The notes: generated by a model not told the origin, from the letters alone. A stretch of DNA of 64,000 nucleotides from JAEUOS01 sp031423955 (GCA_031423955.1 JANPGJ010000036.1:12581-76580); one strand, 5' to 3'. Shown: positions 52,055-61,998, counted from the first letter of the stretch. Program-made: numbers and translations.

Positions 52055-52124
52055 TCATGAAAGCGCGACTTGTGAGCGCCGGCATCGTCGCGCCCGGTCA
52101 GGCTGTCGCAGTGCGGTGGTTCGC

Positions 52125-52907
52125 ATGAGAATGCCGGCGCGCACAGCCGCCGGTAGCGGATTCGGCATGCTGCTCTACAAGGAACTGCTGCGCTTCTGGA
52201 AGGTTGCCGCCCAGACCATCACGGCGCCGGTATTGACGGCGCTGCTCTACCTGCTGATCTTCTCGCATGTGCTTGAAGCGCATGTGCAGGTTTACGAGAA
52301 TGTCCGCTATGCGGCATTTCTTGCACCCGGCCTGATCATGATGTCGATGTTGCAAAATTCGTTTGCAAACAGTTCCTCATCGCTGATCCAGTCAAAAGTC
52401 ACCGGAAACCTTGTATTTGTCCTGCTTCCTCCGATCTCGCATCTGGAATTTTTCGGCGCCTATGTCATCGCCGCGGTCGTGCGCGGATTGTGCGTCGGCA
52501 TTGGTGTCCTCGGCGTGACGATGTTTTTCGCCGTGCCGCCATTTGTATCGGTCGCCTGGATACTGGTATTTGCCTTCGTGGGTTGTGCGCTGATGGGGGC
52601 GATCGGTTTGCTCGCTGCCATCTTGGCCGAGAAGTTCGACCATATCGCAGCCTTCCAGAATTTCTTCATCATGCCGGCCACTTTTTTGTCGGGTGTGTTC
52701 TACTCGATCCATTCTCTGCCTCCGTTTTGGCAGAAAGTTTCGCACTTCAACCCGTTTTTCTTCATGATTGACGGTTTTCGCCACGGGTTTTTCGGGCAAA
52801 GTGATGTCTCGCCGTGGTTTTCGCTCGCGGTGGTTGCTGGTTGCTTTTTGCTCGTTTCGGGCGGATTGCTCCTGATGCTTGGACGCGGTTACAAACTCAG
52901 ACACTGA
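52125..52907 (+). CDS. ABC-2-type permease (YadH-like)
   Basis: 260 aa; a GTG three codons earlier or an ATG two codons later are alternative starts. Six transmembrane helices and the ABC-2 signature region FFIMPATFLSGVFYSIHSLPPFWQ (about 185-208) followed by NPFFFMIDGFRHGFFG identify the YadH family. It forms an exporter with the preceding ATPase, 70 bp upstream. Confidence 0.92.
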   Translation: MRMPARTAAGSGFGMLLYKELLRFWKVAAQTITAPVLTALLYLLIFSHVLEAHVQVYENVRYAAFLAPGLIMMSMLQNSFANSSSSLIQSKVTGNLVFVLLPPISHLEFFGAYVIAAVVRGLCVGIGVLGVTMFFAVPPFVSVAWILVFAFVGCALMGAIGLLAAILAEKFDHIAAFQNFFIMPATFLSGVFYSIHSLPPFWQKVSHFNPFFFMIDGFRHGFFGQSDVSPWFSLAVVAGCFLLVSGGLLLMLGRGYKLRH

Positions 52908-52920
52908 AGGCAGGCAAGTT

Positions 52921-53157
52921 ATGGTGACTCCGGAATATGTGCGCGATCTGATCGCGCAAGGGATCGAATGCGAACATCTCGCGGTCGATGGCGACGGCGC
53001 ACACTTCGAGGCGCTGATTGTCAGCCGGCTGTTCGCCGGCAAGTCGCGCGTCGCACGCCACCAATTGGTCAATCAGGCGCTTGGTGCGCAAATGGGCAAC
53101 GAGATTCACGCCTTGTCGATGAAAACCTTGTCGCCCGACGAATGGAAGGCCGCCTGA
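52921..53157 (+). CDS. ibaG: BolA-family protein IbaG
   Basis: 78 aa from the ATG at 52921 (AGGCAGG upstream). It has the BolA/IbaG fold: VRDLIAQGIECEHLAVDGDGAHFEALIVS and the conserved histidines, ending with HALSMKTLSPDEWK. BolA-type proteins work with monothiol glutaredoxins in iron-sulfur handling. The yadGH-ibaG-murA order is conserved in beta- and gammaproteobacteria. Confidence 0.93.
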   Translation: MVTPEYVRDLIAQGIECEHLAVDGDGAHFEALIVSRLFAGKSRVARHQLVNQALGAQMGNEIHALSMKTLSPDEWKAA

Positions 53158-53292
53158 AAATATGGGAGCGAGCATCCTTGGCGGGAAAATGTGGTGCCTG
53201 CGACGCGCGCCTTGCAGGATGACTGCGGGGCTGCAATTCGATGCGTTGCTCGCGCGTCCACCATTATTTCCTGCCGCGATCCGGGGTTGATG

Positions 53293-54543
53293 ATGGATAA
53301 ACTGGTCATTCAGGGGGGCGAGCGCCTGCGTGGAGAAATCCCGATCTCGGGCGCCAAGAATGCCGCATTGCCGATTGTCTGCGCGGCCCTGCTCACCGCC
53401 GACATGCTCGAAGTCGACAACGTGCCTGCGCTGCAGGACATTGCGACAATGGAGACGCTGCTGGCGCAGATGGGGGTGCAGATCGAGCGCGTGGCAGGCG
53501 GCTTGAAGCTGGATGCCGCGAAGGTCGATCGCCCGGAAGCGCCCTATGAACTGGTCAAGACCATGCGGGCGTCGGTGCTGGTGCTGGGACCACTGCTTGC
53601 GCGCTTTGGCAGCGCGCGCGTATCCCTTCCAGGCGGCTGTGCGATCGGTGCGCGACCCGTGGATCAGCATATCAAGGGCTTGACGGCGCTGGGCGCCGAG
53701 ATTCGGGTCGACCATGGGTATCTGGTGGCGCACGCGCGCCGGCTCAAGGGCGCACGAATCGTGACCGACGTGGTGACCGTGACCGGCACTGAAAACCTGA
53801 TGATGGCCGCCTGCCTGGCCGACGGCGAAACCGTGATTGAAAACGCCGCGCGCGAACCAGAGGTGGTCGATCTGGCGAATTGCCTCAATGCCATGGGCGC
53901 GCGGGTCAGCGGCGCAGGCACGGACCGGATTGTCGTGCGGGGCGTCGAACGCCTGCATGGTGCGCGCTACCGAGTGATGGCCGATCGCATCGAAACCGGG
54001 ACCTTTCTGGCGGCCGTAGCGGCTGCCGGTGGTGATGTGGTACTCACCGGGGCACGGCCGGATACCCTTGACGCGGTGCTCGACAAACTCACTGAAAGCG
54101 GTGCGCGGATCGAGACTGAACCCGACCGCATCCGCATCGTGTCACGGCGGCGGCCGCGCGCGATCAATTTGCGGACCGCGCCATATCCGGCGTTCCCGAC
54201 CGACATGCAGGCCCAGTTCATGGCCTTGAACGCGATTGCCGAGGGTACCGGGATGGTGACCGAGACGATTTTCGAGAATCGCTTCATGCATGCCCAGGAA
54301 CTGATGCGATTGGGTGCGCAGATCGAAATCGAGGGCAATACGGCGGTGGTCAGCGGGGTGCGCACCCTGACCGGTGCGACCGTGATGGCAACCGATTTGC
54401 GGGCGTCGGCGTCGCTGGTGGTGGCAGGCCTGGTGGCCGAGGGGGAGACGGTGATCGATCGCATCTACCATCTCGACCGTGGTTACGAGGCGCTCGAGGC
54501 CAAGCTGTCGGCGGTGGGCGCGCGCGTTTCACGCCGCCATTGA
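53293..54543 (+). CDS. murA: UDP-N-acetylglucosamine 1-carboxyvinyltransferase (MurA)
   Basis: 416 aa from the second of two adjacent ATGs (53290, 53293). First committed step of peptidoglycan synthesis: enolpyruvyl transfer from PEP to UDP-GlcNAc. ISGAKNAALPI near residue 17 carries the substrate lysine/asparagine. The catalytic Cys is in LPGGCAIGARPVDQH near 117, so fosfomycin sensitivity is expected. PTDMQAQFMAL and RFMHAQELMRLGA follow as in the family. Confidence 0.97.
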   Translation: MDKLVIQGGERLRGEIPISGAKNAALPIVCAALLTADMLEVDNVPALQDIATMETLLAQMGVQIERVAGGLKLDAAKVDRPEAPYELVKTMRASVLVLGPLLARFGSARVSLPGGCAIGARPVDQHIKGLTALGAEIRVDHGYLVAHARRLKGARIVTDVVTVTGTENLMMAACLADGETVIENAAREPEVVDLANCLNAMGARVSGAGTDRIVVRGVERLHGARYRVMADRIETGTFLAAVAAAGGDVVLTGARPDTLDAVLDKLTESGARIETEPDRIRIVSRRRPRAINLRTAPYPAFPTDMQAQFMALNAIAEGTGMVTETIFENRFMHAQELMRLGAQIEIEGNTAVVSGVRTLTGATVMATDLRASASLVVAGLVAEGETVIDRIYHLDRGYEALEAKLSAVGARVSRRH

Positions 54544-54616
54544 GGTTGGCGGCGCCGGGGCGTTGTGTGGCCGCGTTGTGCTGCCGGGATTGGCAGGAGC
54601 GACGGTGCAGCTCAGG

Positions 54617-54622
54617 TAAAAT
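54617..54622 (+). promoter_or_regulatory. possible -10 element for the his operon
   Basis: TAAAAT in the 115-bp murA-hisG gap, 37 bp before the GTG of hisG. I find no good -35 at 16-18 bp, so this is weak. Confidence 0.25.
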
Positions 54623-54658
54623 GATTGACTGCCCGCTCTACTCTAAAGAAGTTGCCCT

Positions 54659-55306
54659 GTGATCACCCTGGCCCTTTCCAAAGGCCGCATTTTCGAGGAA
54701 ACGCTGCCGTTGCTGGCCAAGGTCGGCATCAGTGTCGCGGTTGACCCGGAAAAATCGCGCAAGCTGATCCTGCCTACCAATCAGGCGGATGTTCGCATCA
54801 TCATCGTGCGCGCCTCAGATGTGCCGACCTATGTCCAGTATGGCGCCGCCGACCTTGGCGTGGCCGGTTCGGACGTACTGCTTGAGCATGATGCGCGAAG
54901 CGGCAGCGATGGCCTGTACCGGCCGGTCGACCTCGCCATCGGACGTTGCCGGATGATGGTCGCGGTGCCGGAGGATTTTGACTATGAAAATGCGGTCCGG
55001 CGCGGTGCGCGGATTCGGGTCGCAACCAAATACGTGAGCGTCGCACGCGAGCACTTCGCCAACAAGGGCATGCACGTCGACCTGATCAAGCTATACGGTT
55101 CGATGGAACTGGCGCCGCTGATCGGATTGGCCGAGGTGATAGTCGACCTGGTGTCCACCGGTGCCACGTTGAAGGCCAATCGCCTGCGCGCGGTCGAGGA
55201 GATCTGCAATGTGTCGTCGCGCCTGATCGTCAATCAGGCGGCGCTCAAGACCAAGCGTCCGGCGGTGCAGGCGCTGATCGATGCCTTCGCGGCGGCCGCG
55301 AAATGA
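54659..55306 (+). CDS. hisG: ATP phosphoribosyltransferase, short form (HisG)
   Basis: 215 aa starting with GTG. First step of histidine synthesis, joining ATP and PRPP. The short form lacks the C-terminal regulatory domain and so needs HisZ, which is not in the window. LALSKGRIFEETLPLL and DVPTYVQYGAADLGVAGSDVL are clear, and the PRPP-binding DLVSTGATLKANRL lies near 164. First gene of hisGDCBHAFIE. Confidence 0.97.
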   Translation: MITLALSKGRIFEETLPLLAKVGISVAVDPEKSRKLILPTNQADVRIIIVRASDVPTYVQYGAADLGVAGSDVLLEHDARSGSDGLYRPVDLAIGRCRMMVAVPEDFDYENAVRRGARIRVATKYVSVAREHFANKGMHVDLIKLYGSMELAPLIGLAEVIVDLVSTGATLKANRLRAVEEICNVSSRLIVNQAALKTKRPAVQALIDAFAAAAK

Positions 55307-55379
55307 ACATTCGGACGGGCTGCATCGACATTGTCATTCCCGGCTGGGCAAAGGCGGCGCGCGATGGCGGGTGGCAATC

Positions 55380-56681
55380 ATGAGCCTGCAAGTGCGCCGC
55401 CTCGACAGCACGATGCCCGGCTTTGGCGCGCAGTTGAAGGCTTTGCTCGCCTACTCGGCCGAGACGGACGACGACGTCGAGCGCGCCACCCAAACCATTC
55501 TTGCCGACGTTCGGGCGCGTGGCGATGCTGCGGTGCTTGAGTACACGGCGCGCTTTGACGGCATTGATGCGCCATCGATGGATGCGCTGCGAATTCCGGC
55601 GGCGCGCATCGATGCCGCGCTCGCCGGCCTTCCGCCGGCGCAGCGCGTCGCGCTGGAGGCGGCGGCGCTGCGCATTCGGGACTATCACCAGCGGCAAGTC
55701 AGTGCTTCATGGCGCTATACCGAAGCCGACGGTACCGAGTTGGGCCAGAACGTCACTCCGCTCGACCGCGCCGGCCTGTACGTTCCCGGCGGCAAGGCGG
55801 CTTATCCGAGTTCGCTGCTGATGAATGCGATCCCGGCCAAGGTCGCCGGCGTGGCTGAACTGGTGATGGTGTCGCCGGCGCCCGGTGGCCACACCAATCC
55901 GATGGTGCTGGCGGCCGCCGCGATCGCCGGGGTCGATGTGATCTACACTATCGGCGGCGCGCAAGCGGTGGCCGCACTCGCCTATGGCACCGACACCATC
56001 GCCGCGGTCGACAAGATCGTCGGACCGGGCAACGCCTATGTGGCGGCCGCCAAGCGGCGGGTGTTCGGCACGGTCGGCATCGACATGATCGCCGGACCCT
56101 CCGAAATCCTGATCATCGCAGATGGCAGTGCCAACCCGGACTGGGTGGCGATGGATCTGTTCAGCCAGGCCGAGCATGACGAAATCGCCCAGGCGATTCT
56201 GCTGTGTCCTGATGCGGCCTATATCGAACGGGTGGCGGCGAGCATCGAGCGGCTGCTCGCCTCGATGCCACGGCAGGCCATCATCGCCAAGTCGATGGCA
56301 GGGCGTGGTGCGCTGATCCGCACCCGCGATCTGGCTGAGGCATGCGCCGTCGCCAATGACATCGCGCCGGAACACCTCGAGCTCTCGGTTGCCGACCCCG
56401 AGGCCCTGCTGCCGCTGATCCGGCACGCCGGGGCAATCTTCATGGGGGCGCATTCCAGCGAGGCATTGGGCGATTACTGCGCCGGACCCAACCATGTGCT
56501 GCCAACTTCGCGGACCGCGCGATTCTCGTCACCCCTGGGTGTCTATGATTTCCAGAAGCGCTCAAGCATCATCAAGGTGTCGCCCGCTGGCGCCGCGACG
56601 CTGGGCCGGATCGCGTCCGAACTGGCGCACGGGGAAGGCCTGGCCGCGCATGCGCGTTCGGCCGAGTACCGGATCCCCTGA
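55380..56681 (+). CDS. hisD: histidinol dehydrogenase (HisD)
   Basis: 433 aa from the ATG at 55380. It catalyses the last two oxidations, histidinol to histidine, with NAD and Zn. VPGGKAAYPSSLLMNAIPA, KIVGPGNAYVAAAKR and the catalytic pair in DLFSQAEHDE (Gln/His) are present, as is GPNHVLPTSRTARFSSPLGV near the end. It follows hisG with a 73-bp gap. Confidence 0.97.
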   Translation: MSLQVRRLDSTMPGFGAQLKALLAYSAETDDDVERATQTILADVRARGDAAVLEYTARFDGIDAPSMDALRIPAARIDAALAGLPPAQRVALEAAALRIRDYHQRQVSASWRYTEADGTELGQNVTPLDRAGLYVPGGKAAYPSSLLMNAIPAKVAGVAELVMVSPAPGGHTNPMVLAAAAIAGVDVIYTIGGAQAVAALAYGTDTIAAVDKIVGPGNAYVAAAKRRVFGTVGIDMIAGPSEILIIADGSANPDWVAMDLFSQAEHDEIAQAILLCPDAAYIERVAASIERLLASMPRQAIIAKSMAGRGALIRTRDLAEACAVANDIAPEHLELSVADPEALLPLIRHAGAIFMGAHSSEALGDYCAGPNHVLPTSRTARFSSPLGVYDFQKRSSIIKVSPAGAATLGRIASELAHGEGLAAHARSAEYRIP

Positions 56682-56826
56682 CGGCTGCGCGCAGGCTGCC
56701 GGTGTTGCAATCTACGCGAGCGACATCGACTGGAGAATTTAGTGGTTCATGACAAAGGCATGCAACCGCGCGGCTGTGATGTTGTTGCAAACGATCGATA
56801 ATCAAGCGCGCCAAATCAATCACACC

Positions 56827-57927
56827 ATGACTACCCCACAGAACATCATCCGGCCCGAGATACTTGCGATGGGCGCCTATCCGGTGGCCGATGCCACCGG
56901 CATGATCAAACTCGACGTCATGGAAAGCCCGTACTCCCTGCCCGACTGGCTGGCGCAGGAGGTCGGCGCGGTCGTATCGAAGTTGTCGCTCAATCGTTAC
57001 CCGGTACCCAGCCTGACCCGCTTGCGCGCACTGATCGCGCAAACCATGGGCGTACCGGCCGGGTTCGACGTGCTGTGCGGCAACGGGTCGGACGAATGCA
57101 TCCAGTACATCACCGCGGCCTGCGCGCGCGAGGGCGCCGTGGTGATGGCGCCCGCGCCATCGTTTGTGATGTTCCAGATGCACGCGCTGTTTTATCGGCT
57201 GCGATTCGTCGCCGTGCCGTTGCGTGAAGACTTTTCGCTCGATGCCGACGCATTCGTCGCGGCGATGGCGCTGCACAAGCCGGCCCTGGTTTGGCTTGCC
57301 TATCCGAACAATCCGACCGGCAGCCCGTTTTCAATGCCTGAAGTCGAACGCATCGTGCGCGCTGCCCCCGGTTTGGTGGTGATCGACGAGGCTTACCAGC
57401 CATTCGCCGCCGACTCGTTCATGCCGCGCCTGCCCGAGTTTCCAAACATGGTGGTGATGCGCACGGTATCGAAAATCAGCCTCGCCGGCGTGCGCCTGGG
57501 ATACGTCGGTGGCAGTCCGGCGTGGATCAGGGAATTCGACAAGGCCCGCGCACCGTTCAATATCAGCGTGCTGGCCGAGGCGGTTGCCATCAAGATCCTC
57601 GAAAACAAGCAGGTGCTTGATGAGCAAGCGGCGCGCGTGCTTGCCGAACGCGCCGTGGTCGCGCGCGCGCTGGCCGCAATGCCGGGTGTGCGGCAGTATC
57701 CGAGCGCCGCCAATTTCATCTGTGTCCGTGTCGCCGGGCCGCCCGGTGCCGGATCGGCCGTGTTCGAAGCCATGAAGCGGCAAAAGGTGCTGGTGAAGAA
57801 TTTTTCCGGTGGCCATCCGATGCTTGAAAACTGTCTGCGCCTGACCATCGGGGCGCCGGCCGAAAACCAGGCGATGCTGGCGGCGCTGGAAGTTGCGCTA
57901 AGCTCGCAGGCGTTGAACAATGCCTGA
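56827..57927 (+). CDS. hisC: histidinol-phosphate aminotransferase (HisC)
   Basis: 366 aa from the ATG at 56827; an upstream in-frame ATG (56749) adds unconserved residues. Fold-type I PLP enzyme with GNGSDECIQYI, the pyridoxal-contacting LAYPNNPTGSPF, VIDEAYQPF and the PLP lysine in TVSKISLAGVRLGY near 222-235. It transfers the amino group from glutamate to imidazoleacetol phosphate. Confidence 0.96.
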   Translation: MTTPQNIIRPEILAMGAYPVADATGMIKLDVMESPYSLPDWLAQEVGAVVSKLSLNRYPVPSLTRLRALIAQTMGVPAGFDVLCGNGSDECIQYITAACAREGAVVMAPAPSFVMFQMHALFYRLRFVAVPLREDFSLDADAFVAAMALHKPALVWLAYPNNPTGSPFSMPEVERIVRAAPGLVVIDEAYQPFAADSFMPRLPEFPNMVVMRTVSKISLAGVRLGYVGGSPAWIREFDKARAPFNISVLAEAVAIKILENKQVLDEQAARVLAERAVVARALAAMPGVRQYPSAANFICVRVAGPPGAGSAVFEAMKRQKVLVKNFSGGHPMLENCLRLTIGAPAENQAMLAALEVALSSQALNNA

Positions 57928-58056
57928 GATTCGCAAACGCGCGACCGCGAGGCGTCGCGAGCGTGTTCCCCGCAGCAGGCATTGCGCAGGGGCAGGCGTG
58001 CCCAACCTTCCGATTGCCGAAACCTCTTCACCGATCACCGCAGGAAATTCGCAGGC

Positions 58057-58644
58057 ATGAGAACCGCCGAAGTCGTTCGCAACACCAGGGAAACGCAGAT
58101 CCGTGTCAAGCTCAACCTCGACGGTAGCGGGGTGGCAGCGTTTGCCACTGGTGTCCCGTTTCTCGACCATATGCTTGACCAGATCGCCCGCCACGGCATG
58201 ATCGATCTCGATGTCGCCGCCACCGGCGACCTGCACATCGACGCCCACCACACGGTTGAAGACATCGGCATCACGCTTGGACAGGCGTTTGCACAGGCGA
58301 TCGGCGACAAGCAGGGCGTGCGCCGCTATGGCCACGCCTATGTGCCGCTCGACGAAGCCTTGTCGCGCGTGGTGATCGACCTGTCCGGTCGCCCGGGGCT
58401 CGAGTTCCATGTCGATTTCAAGCGCGCGATGATCGGAGCCTTCGATGTCGACCTGGCGCACGAATTCTTCCAGGGCTTCGTCAATCATGCCTTGGTGAGC
58501 CTGCATATCGACAACCTGCGCGGCGAAAACGCGCATCATCAATGCGAAACCGTGTTCAAGGCCTTCGGGCGGGCGTTGCGCATGGCATCCGAACCTGATC
58601 CGCGCGGGGCAGGTGTCATTCCGTCGACCAAAGGTTCGCTCTAG
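58057..58644 (+). CDS. hisB: imidazoleglycerol-phosphate dehydratase (HisB)
   Basis: 195 aa, monofunctional (no N-terminal phosphatase domain). The Mn-binding motifs FLDHMLDQIARHG and DAHHTVEDIGI appear in the first half and are repeated as DLAHEFFQGFVNHA and ENAHHQCETVFKAF in the second, the expected internal duplication. A separate histidinol-phosphatase must therefore be encoded elsewhere. Confidence 0.97.
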   Translation: MRTAEVVRNTRETQIRVKLNLDGSGVAAFATGVPFLDHMLDQIARHGMIDLDVAATGDLHIDAHHTVEDIGITLGQAFAQAIGDKQGVRRYGHAYVPLDEALSRVVIDLSGRPGLEFHVDFKRAMIGAFDVDLAHEFFQGFVNHALVSLHIDNLRGENAHHQCETVFKAFGRALRMASEPDPRGAGVIPSTKGSL

Positions 58645-58698
58645 CCGTATCACCGGCCTGAACGGCGCCGCCACGGTGGCAAACTTCCAACAATAGCG

Positions 58699-59334
58699 AT
58701 GCAGACGATTGCAGTCATAGATTACGGGATGGGCAACCTGCGATCGGTCGCCCATGCGATCGAACATGTGGCGCCGGCGCTCAAGGTGGTGGTGACCGGT
58801 GACCCGCAGGTGATCGGCAGCGCTGACCGCGTGGTGTTTCCGGGTCAGGGTGCGATGCCGGACTGCATGCGCGAGATGAATGAATCGGGGCTGCGCGAGG
58901 CGGTGTTGAATGCCGCCGCGAACAAGCCTTTTCTGGGCATCTGCATCGGCATGCAGATGCTGTTCGACCGCAGTGCCGAAGGCGATACACCGGGGCTGGG
59001 TATTCTCCCGGGCGCGGTGCGACGCTTTCCTGCCGACATGCATGCCGCGGATGGCGCCCGCTTGAAGGTCCCGCACATGGGCTGGAACCAGGTTCACCAG
59101 GATCGCGCTCATGTGCTTTGGCATGGTATCGCCGACGCCAGCCGTTTTTACTTCGTCCACAGCTTTTATCCGGACCCTGCCGACAGCGAGGTCGGTGCCG
59201 GCTCGGCGGACTATGGGATACACTTCACTTGTGCGGTTGCGCGGGCCAACATTTTCGGCGTACAGTTCCATCCGGAAAAAAGTCATCGTGCGGGTCTTCA
59301 ATTGTTTTCGAATTTCGTCGCTTGGAATCCATAG
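58699..59334 (+). CDS. hisH: imidazole glycerol phosphate synthase glutaminase subunit (HisH)
   Basis: 211 aa class I glutamine amidotransferase. The catalytic triad is visible: Cys in FLGICIGMQMLF near 83, and His/Glu in VQFHPEKSH near 195-199. It supplies ammonia to HisF. It is separated from hisA by 208 bp without a gene, which contain a short CCCAGC repeat. Confidence 0.97.
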   Translation: MQTIAVIDYGMGNLRSVAHAIEHVAPALKVVVTGDPQVIGSADRVVFPGQGAMPDCMREMNESGLREAVLNAAANKPFLGICIGMQMLFDRSAEGDTPGLGILPGAVRRFPADMHAADGARLKVPHMGWNQVHQDRAHVLWHGIADASRFYFVHSFYPDPADSEVGAGSADYGIHFTCAVARANIFGVQFHPEKSHRAGLQLFSNFVAWNP

Positions 59335-59542
59335 CATCCTGTTGAAAATGCTTGAATCCGGATTGTTTGTCTGCCTGATGCACCGCAAGCCAATACCTAC
59401 AGCCTCGCGACGCAGTGGCGTGGCCCCAGCCCCAGCCCCATTTCCTTGCGCGTTCGCCGATTGGTCAATCGTGCGCTAGCCATGTCAATGGTTCGATCGC
59501 CTCAACCGCAACGACTCCCGTGAAACTTCTCCAGGTGCAAGC

Positions 59543-60277
59543 ATGTTGATCATTCCCGCGATTGACATCAAGGATGGCAAGTGTGTCCGCCTGAAACAGG
59601 GCGACATGGCCGACGCGACCATATTTTCGGAGGCGCCGGCCGCGATGGCTGCCCACTGGAAGGCGCAAGGGGCGAAGCGCCTGCACATCGTCGATCTCAA
59701 TGGCGCGGTCGCCGGCAAGCCGAAGAACGAAGCTGCGATCAAGGCCATCATCAAGGCGGCCGGCGACGACATGCCGGTGCAGCTCGGTGGTGGCATTCGT
59801 GATCTCGATACCGTCGAGCGTTATCTGGACGACGGCGTCAGCTACGTCATCATCGGCACCGCGGCGGTGAAAAACCCCGGGTTCCTGCACGATGCATGCG
59901 GCGCGTTTCCCGGACACATCATTGTCGGCCTCGATGCCCGCGACGGCAAAGTCGCCACCGACGGCTGGAGCAAGCTGACCGGCCATGATGTGATCGATCT
60001 CGCACGAAAATTCGAAGACTACGGCGCCGAGGCGATCATCTATACCGACATCGGGCGCGACGGCATGCTCGGCGGCATCAACGTCGATGCGACCCTGCGC
60101 CTGGCGCAGGCGATGAAGATACCGGTGATCGCGTCCGGCGGTCTGGCCAGTGTCAGGGACATCAAGGCCTTGAAGGCAATCGAAGGCGAAGGCGTGGTCG
60201 GGGTCATCGCCGGCCGCGCGGTCTACGACGGCACCCTGGATTTCAAGACCGCGCTGGCTGAAGCCGAAAAGAAATAG
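59543..60277 (+). CDS. hisA: ProFAR isomerase (HisA)
   Basis: 244 aa half-barrel-duplicated TIM barrel. The catalytic Asp8 is in IPAIDIKDGKCVRL, and the second-half Asp is in IYTDIGRDGML near 170-180, with the phosphate loops QLGGGIRD and IASGGLAS. It isomerises ProFAR to PRFAR. Confidence 0.97.
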   Translation: MLIIPAIDIKDGKCVRLKQGDMADATIFSEAPAAMAAHWKAQGAKRLHIVDLNGAVAGKPKNEAAIKAIIKAAGDDMPVQLGGGIRDLDTVERYLDDGVSYVIIGTAAVKNPGFLHDACGAFPGHIIVGLDARDGKVATDGWSKLTGHDVIDLARKFEDYGAEAIIYTDIGRDGMLGGINVDATLRLAQAMKIPVIASGGLASVRDIKALKAIEGEGVVGVIAGRAVYDGTLDFKTALAEAEKK

Positions 60278-60400
60278 CCGCTGGCGCCGGGGACGCGGCG
60301 CATGGCGACGTGCCCCGCGAGCGTGCGCCCCGGCCATCGTCGCTCAAGCGGTGGCCGCCATCCTGATCGCGCAACGCGCCAACCATGCCCGCCACTCCCG

Positions 60401-61159
60401 ATGCTTGCCAAACGAATCATTCCCTGCCTTGATGTGACAGCCGGCCGCGTGGTCAAGGGCATCAACTTCGTCGAACTCCGCGATGCCGGCGATCCGGTCG
60501 AAATCGCAAGGCGCTATGACGACCAGGGTGCGGACGAACTTACGTTCCTCGACATCACTGCCAGCAGCGACGACCGCGACATCATCCTGCATGTGATCGA
60601 GCGCGTCGCCGCGGAGGTGTTCATTCCGCTGACCGTGGGCGGCGGCGTGCGCCGGGTCGAGGATGTGCGGCGCCTGCTCAACGCCGGCGCCGACAAGATC
60701 AGCATCAATACCGCCGCGGTCCAGAATCCGCAATTGGTGGCCGACGCCTCCGGGCGCTACGGTGCGCAATGCATCGTCGTTGCGATCGATGCCAAACAAA
60801 CCGCGCCCGGTCGCTGGAGCGTGTTCACCCACGGCGGCAGGAACGATACCGGGATCGACGCAGTCGAGTGGGCGCGCAAGGTTGCTTCCCTGGGCGCCGG
60901 GGAGATTCTGCTGACCAGCATGGACCGCGACGGCACCCGCAACGGCTTCGACCTGGGCCTGACACGCGCGGTGGCTGACGCGGTATCGGTGCCGGTGATC
61001 GCCTCAGGCGGGGTCGGCACTCTCGATCATCTGGTCGAAGGCGTGCTCGCAGGGCGTGCCGATGCGGTATTGGCCGCCAGCGTCTTCCACTACGGCGAAT
61101 TCACCGTCGGCCAGGCCAAAAGCCGCATGGCCCTGCGTGGCATCGAGGTACGGCTGTGA
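60401..61159 (+). CDS. hisF: imidazole glycerol phosphate synthase cyclase subunit (HisF)
   Basis: 252 aa from the ATG at 60401. Paralogue of HisA: catalytic Asp11 in RIIPCLDVTAGRVVKG and Asp near 130 in VVAIDAK, phosphate loops TVGGGVR and IASGGVG. It uses ammonia from HisH to form imidazole glycerol phosphate and AICAR. The stop overlaps the hisI GTG by 4 bp. Confidence 0.97.
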   Translation: MLAKRIIPCLDVTAGRVVKGINFVELRDAGDPVEIARRYDDQGADELTFLDITASSDDRDIILHVIERVAAEVFIPLTVGGGVRRVEDVRRLLNAGADKISINTAAVQNPQLVADASGRYGAQCIVVAIDAKQTAPGRWSVFTHGGRNDTGIDAVEWARKVASLGAGEILLTSMDRDGTRNGFDLGLTRAVADAVSVPVIASGGVGTLDHLVEGVLAGRADAVLAASVFHYGEFTVGQAKSRMALRGIEVRL

Positions 61160-61635
61160 GCGGCACGGAGAATGCGCCCGCCGCACCTGCGGGCAAAACG
61201 CCTGGCGCGGTGGCCGGGTCGTCGCCCGGTCCGGTTGCCGCGGCAGTCGGGGATGCGTGGCTTGAGGCGATTGCCTGGGACGAGCGCGGCCTGGTGCCGG
61301 CGATCGCGCAGGAAGCCTTTACCAACCGTGTGCTGATGTTCGCGTGGATGAACCGCGCGGCTCTGAAGGCGACGATCGAAACCGGTCATGCGGTGTACTG
61401 GTCCCGTTCGCGGCAACGGCTCTGGCACAAGGGCGAGGAATCCGGGCATCGCCAGAATTTGCGCGAAGTGCGGATTGATTGCGACGCCGACGTGGTGCTG
61501 CTCAAGGTCGACCAGGTTGGCGGCATTGCCTGCCACACTGGTCGCCACAACTGTTTTTTTCGCAAGCTTGAAGGCGACGCCTGGGTCGAAATCGATCCGG
61601 TCGTCAAGAGCGCAACCGAGATTTATGGCAAATGA
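61156..61635 (+). CDS. hisI: phosphoribosyl-AMP cyclohydrolase (HisI)
   Basis: 159 aa starting with GTG in a GTGA overlap. The first 30 residues are Ala/Pro/Gly-rich and not conserved; the enzyme starts near AWLEAIAWDERGLVPAIAQ. Zn/Mg ligands are in RIDCDADVVLLKV and in CHTGRHNCFF near 128-137. HisI and HisE are separate proteins here, not fused as in enterobacteria. Confidence 0.95.
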   Translation: MSGTENAPAAPAGKTPGAVAGSSPGPVAAAVGDAWLEAIAWDERGLVPAIAQEAFTNRVLMFAWMNRAALKATIETGHAVYWSRSRQRLWHKGEESGHRQNLREVRIDCDADVVLLKVDQVGGIACHTGRHNCFFRKLEGDAWVEIDPVVKSATEIYGK

Positions 61636-61958
61636 ATGATGACGTGTTGTTGCGCCTGGGCGCGGTGGTGGCGTCGCGTCGCGGCGGCGATCCGGCGCAA
61701 TCCTACGTGTCGCGCCTGTTGGCGCGCGGCGAGGATGCGATCCTGAAGAAGATCGGCGAAGAGGCAACCGAGGTAGTAATGGCCGCCAAGGATGGCGACC
61801 GGCCGCGGATCGTGTCCGAAGTGGCGGACCTGTGGTTCCACTGCCTGATCGCACTTGAACACCACGGCCTGGGTCCGGCCGACGTGCTGGCCGAACTGGC
61901 GCGGCGCGAGGGATTGTCCGGGCTGGCCGAGAAAGCGGCGCGACCCGACCCGTCATGA
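61632..61958 (+). CDS. hisE: phosphoribosyl-ATP pyrophosphatase (HisE)
   Basis: 108 aa with the all-alpha NTP-PPase fold. EDAILKKIGEEATEVVMAAK carries the Mg-binding Glu cluster, and EVADLWFHCLIAL the second. Coupled to hisI by ATGA. Second step of the pathway. Confidence 0.96.
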   Translation: MNDDVLLRLGAVVASRRGGDPAQSYVSRLLARGEDAILKKIGEEATEVVMAAKDGDRPRIVSEVADLWFHCLIALEHHGLGPADVLAELARREGLSGLAEKAARPDPS

Positions 61959-61998
61959 GGCCAGGCCGCCGGCCGCCGGATTTTTTGAGCCACCACCA

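Noticed and set aside
57898..59388. 496-codon minus-strand open frame opposite hisB and hisH
   Set aside because: Shadow frame over two well-conserved enzymes; no start signal or known motif.
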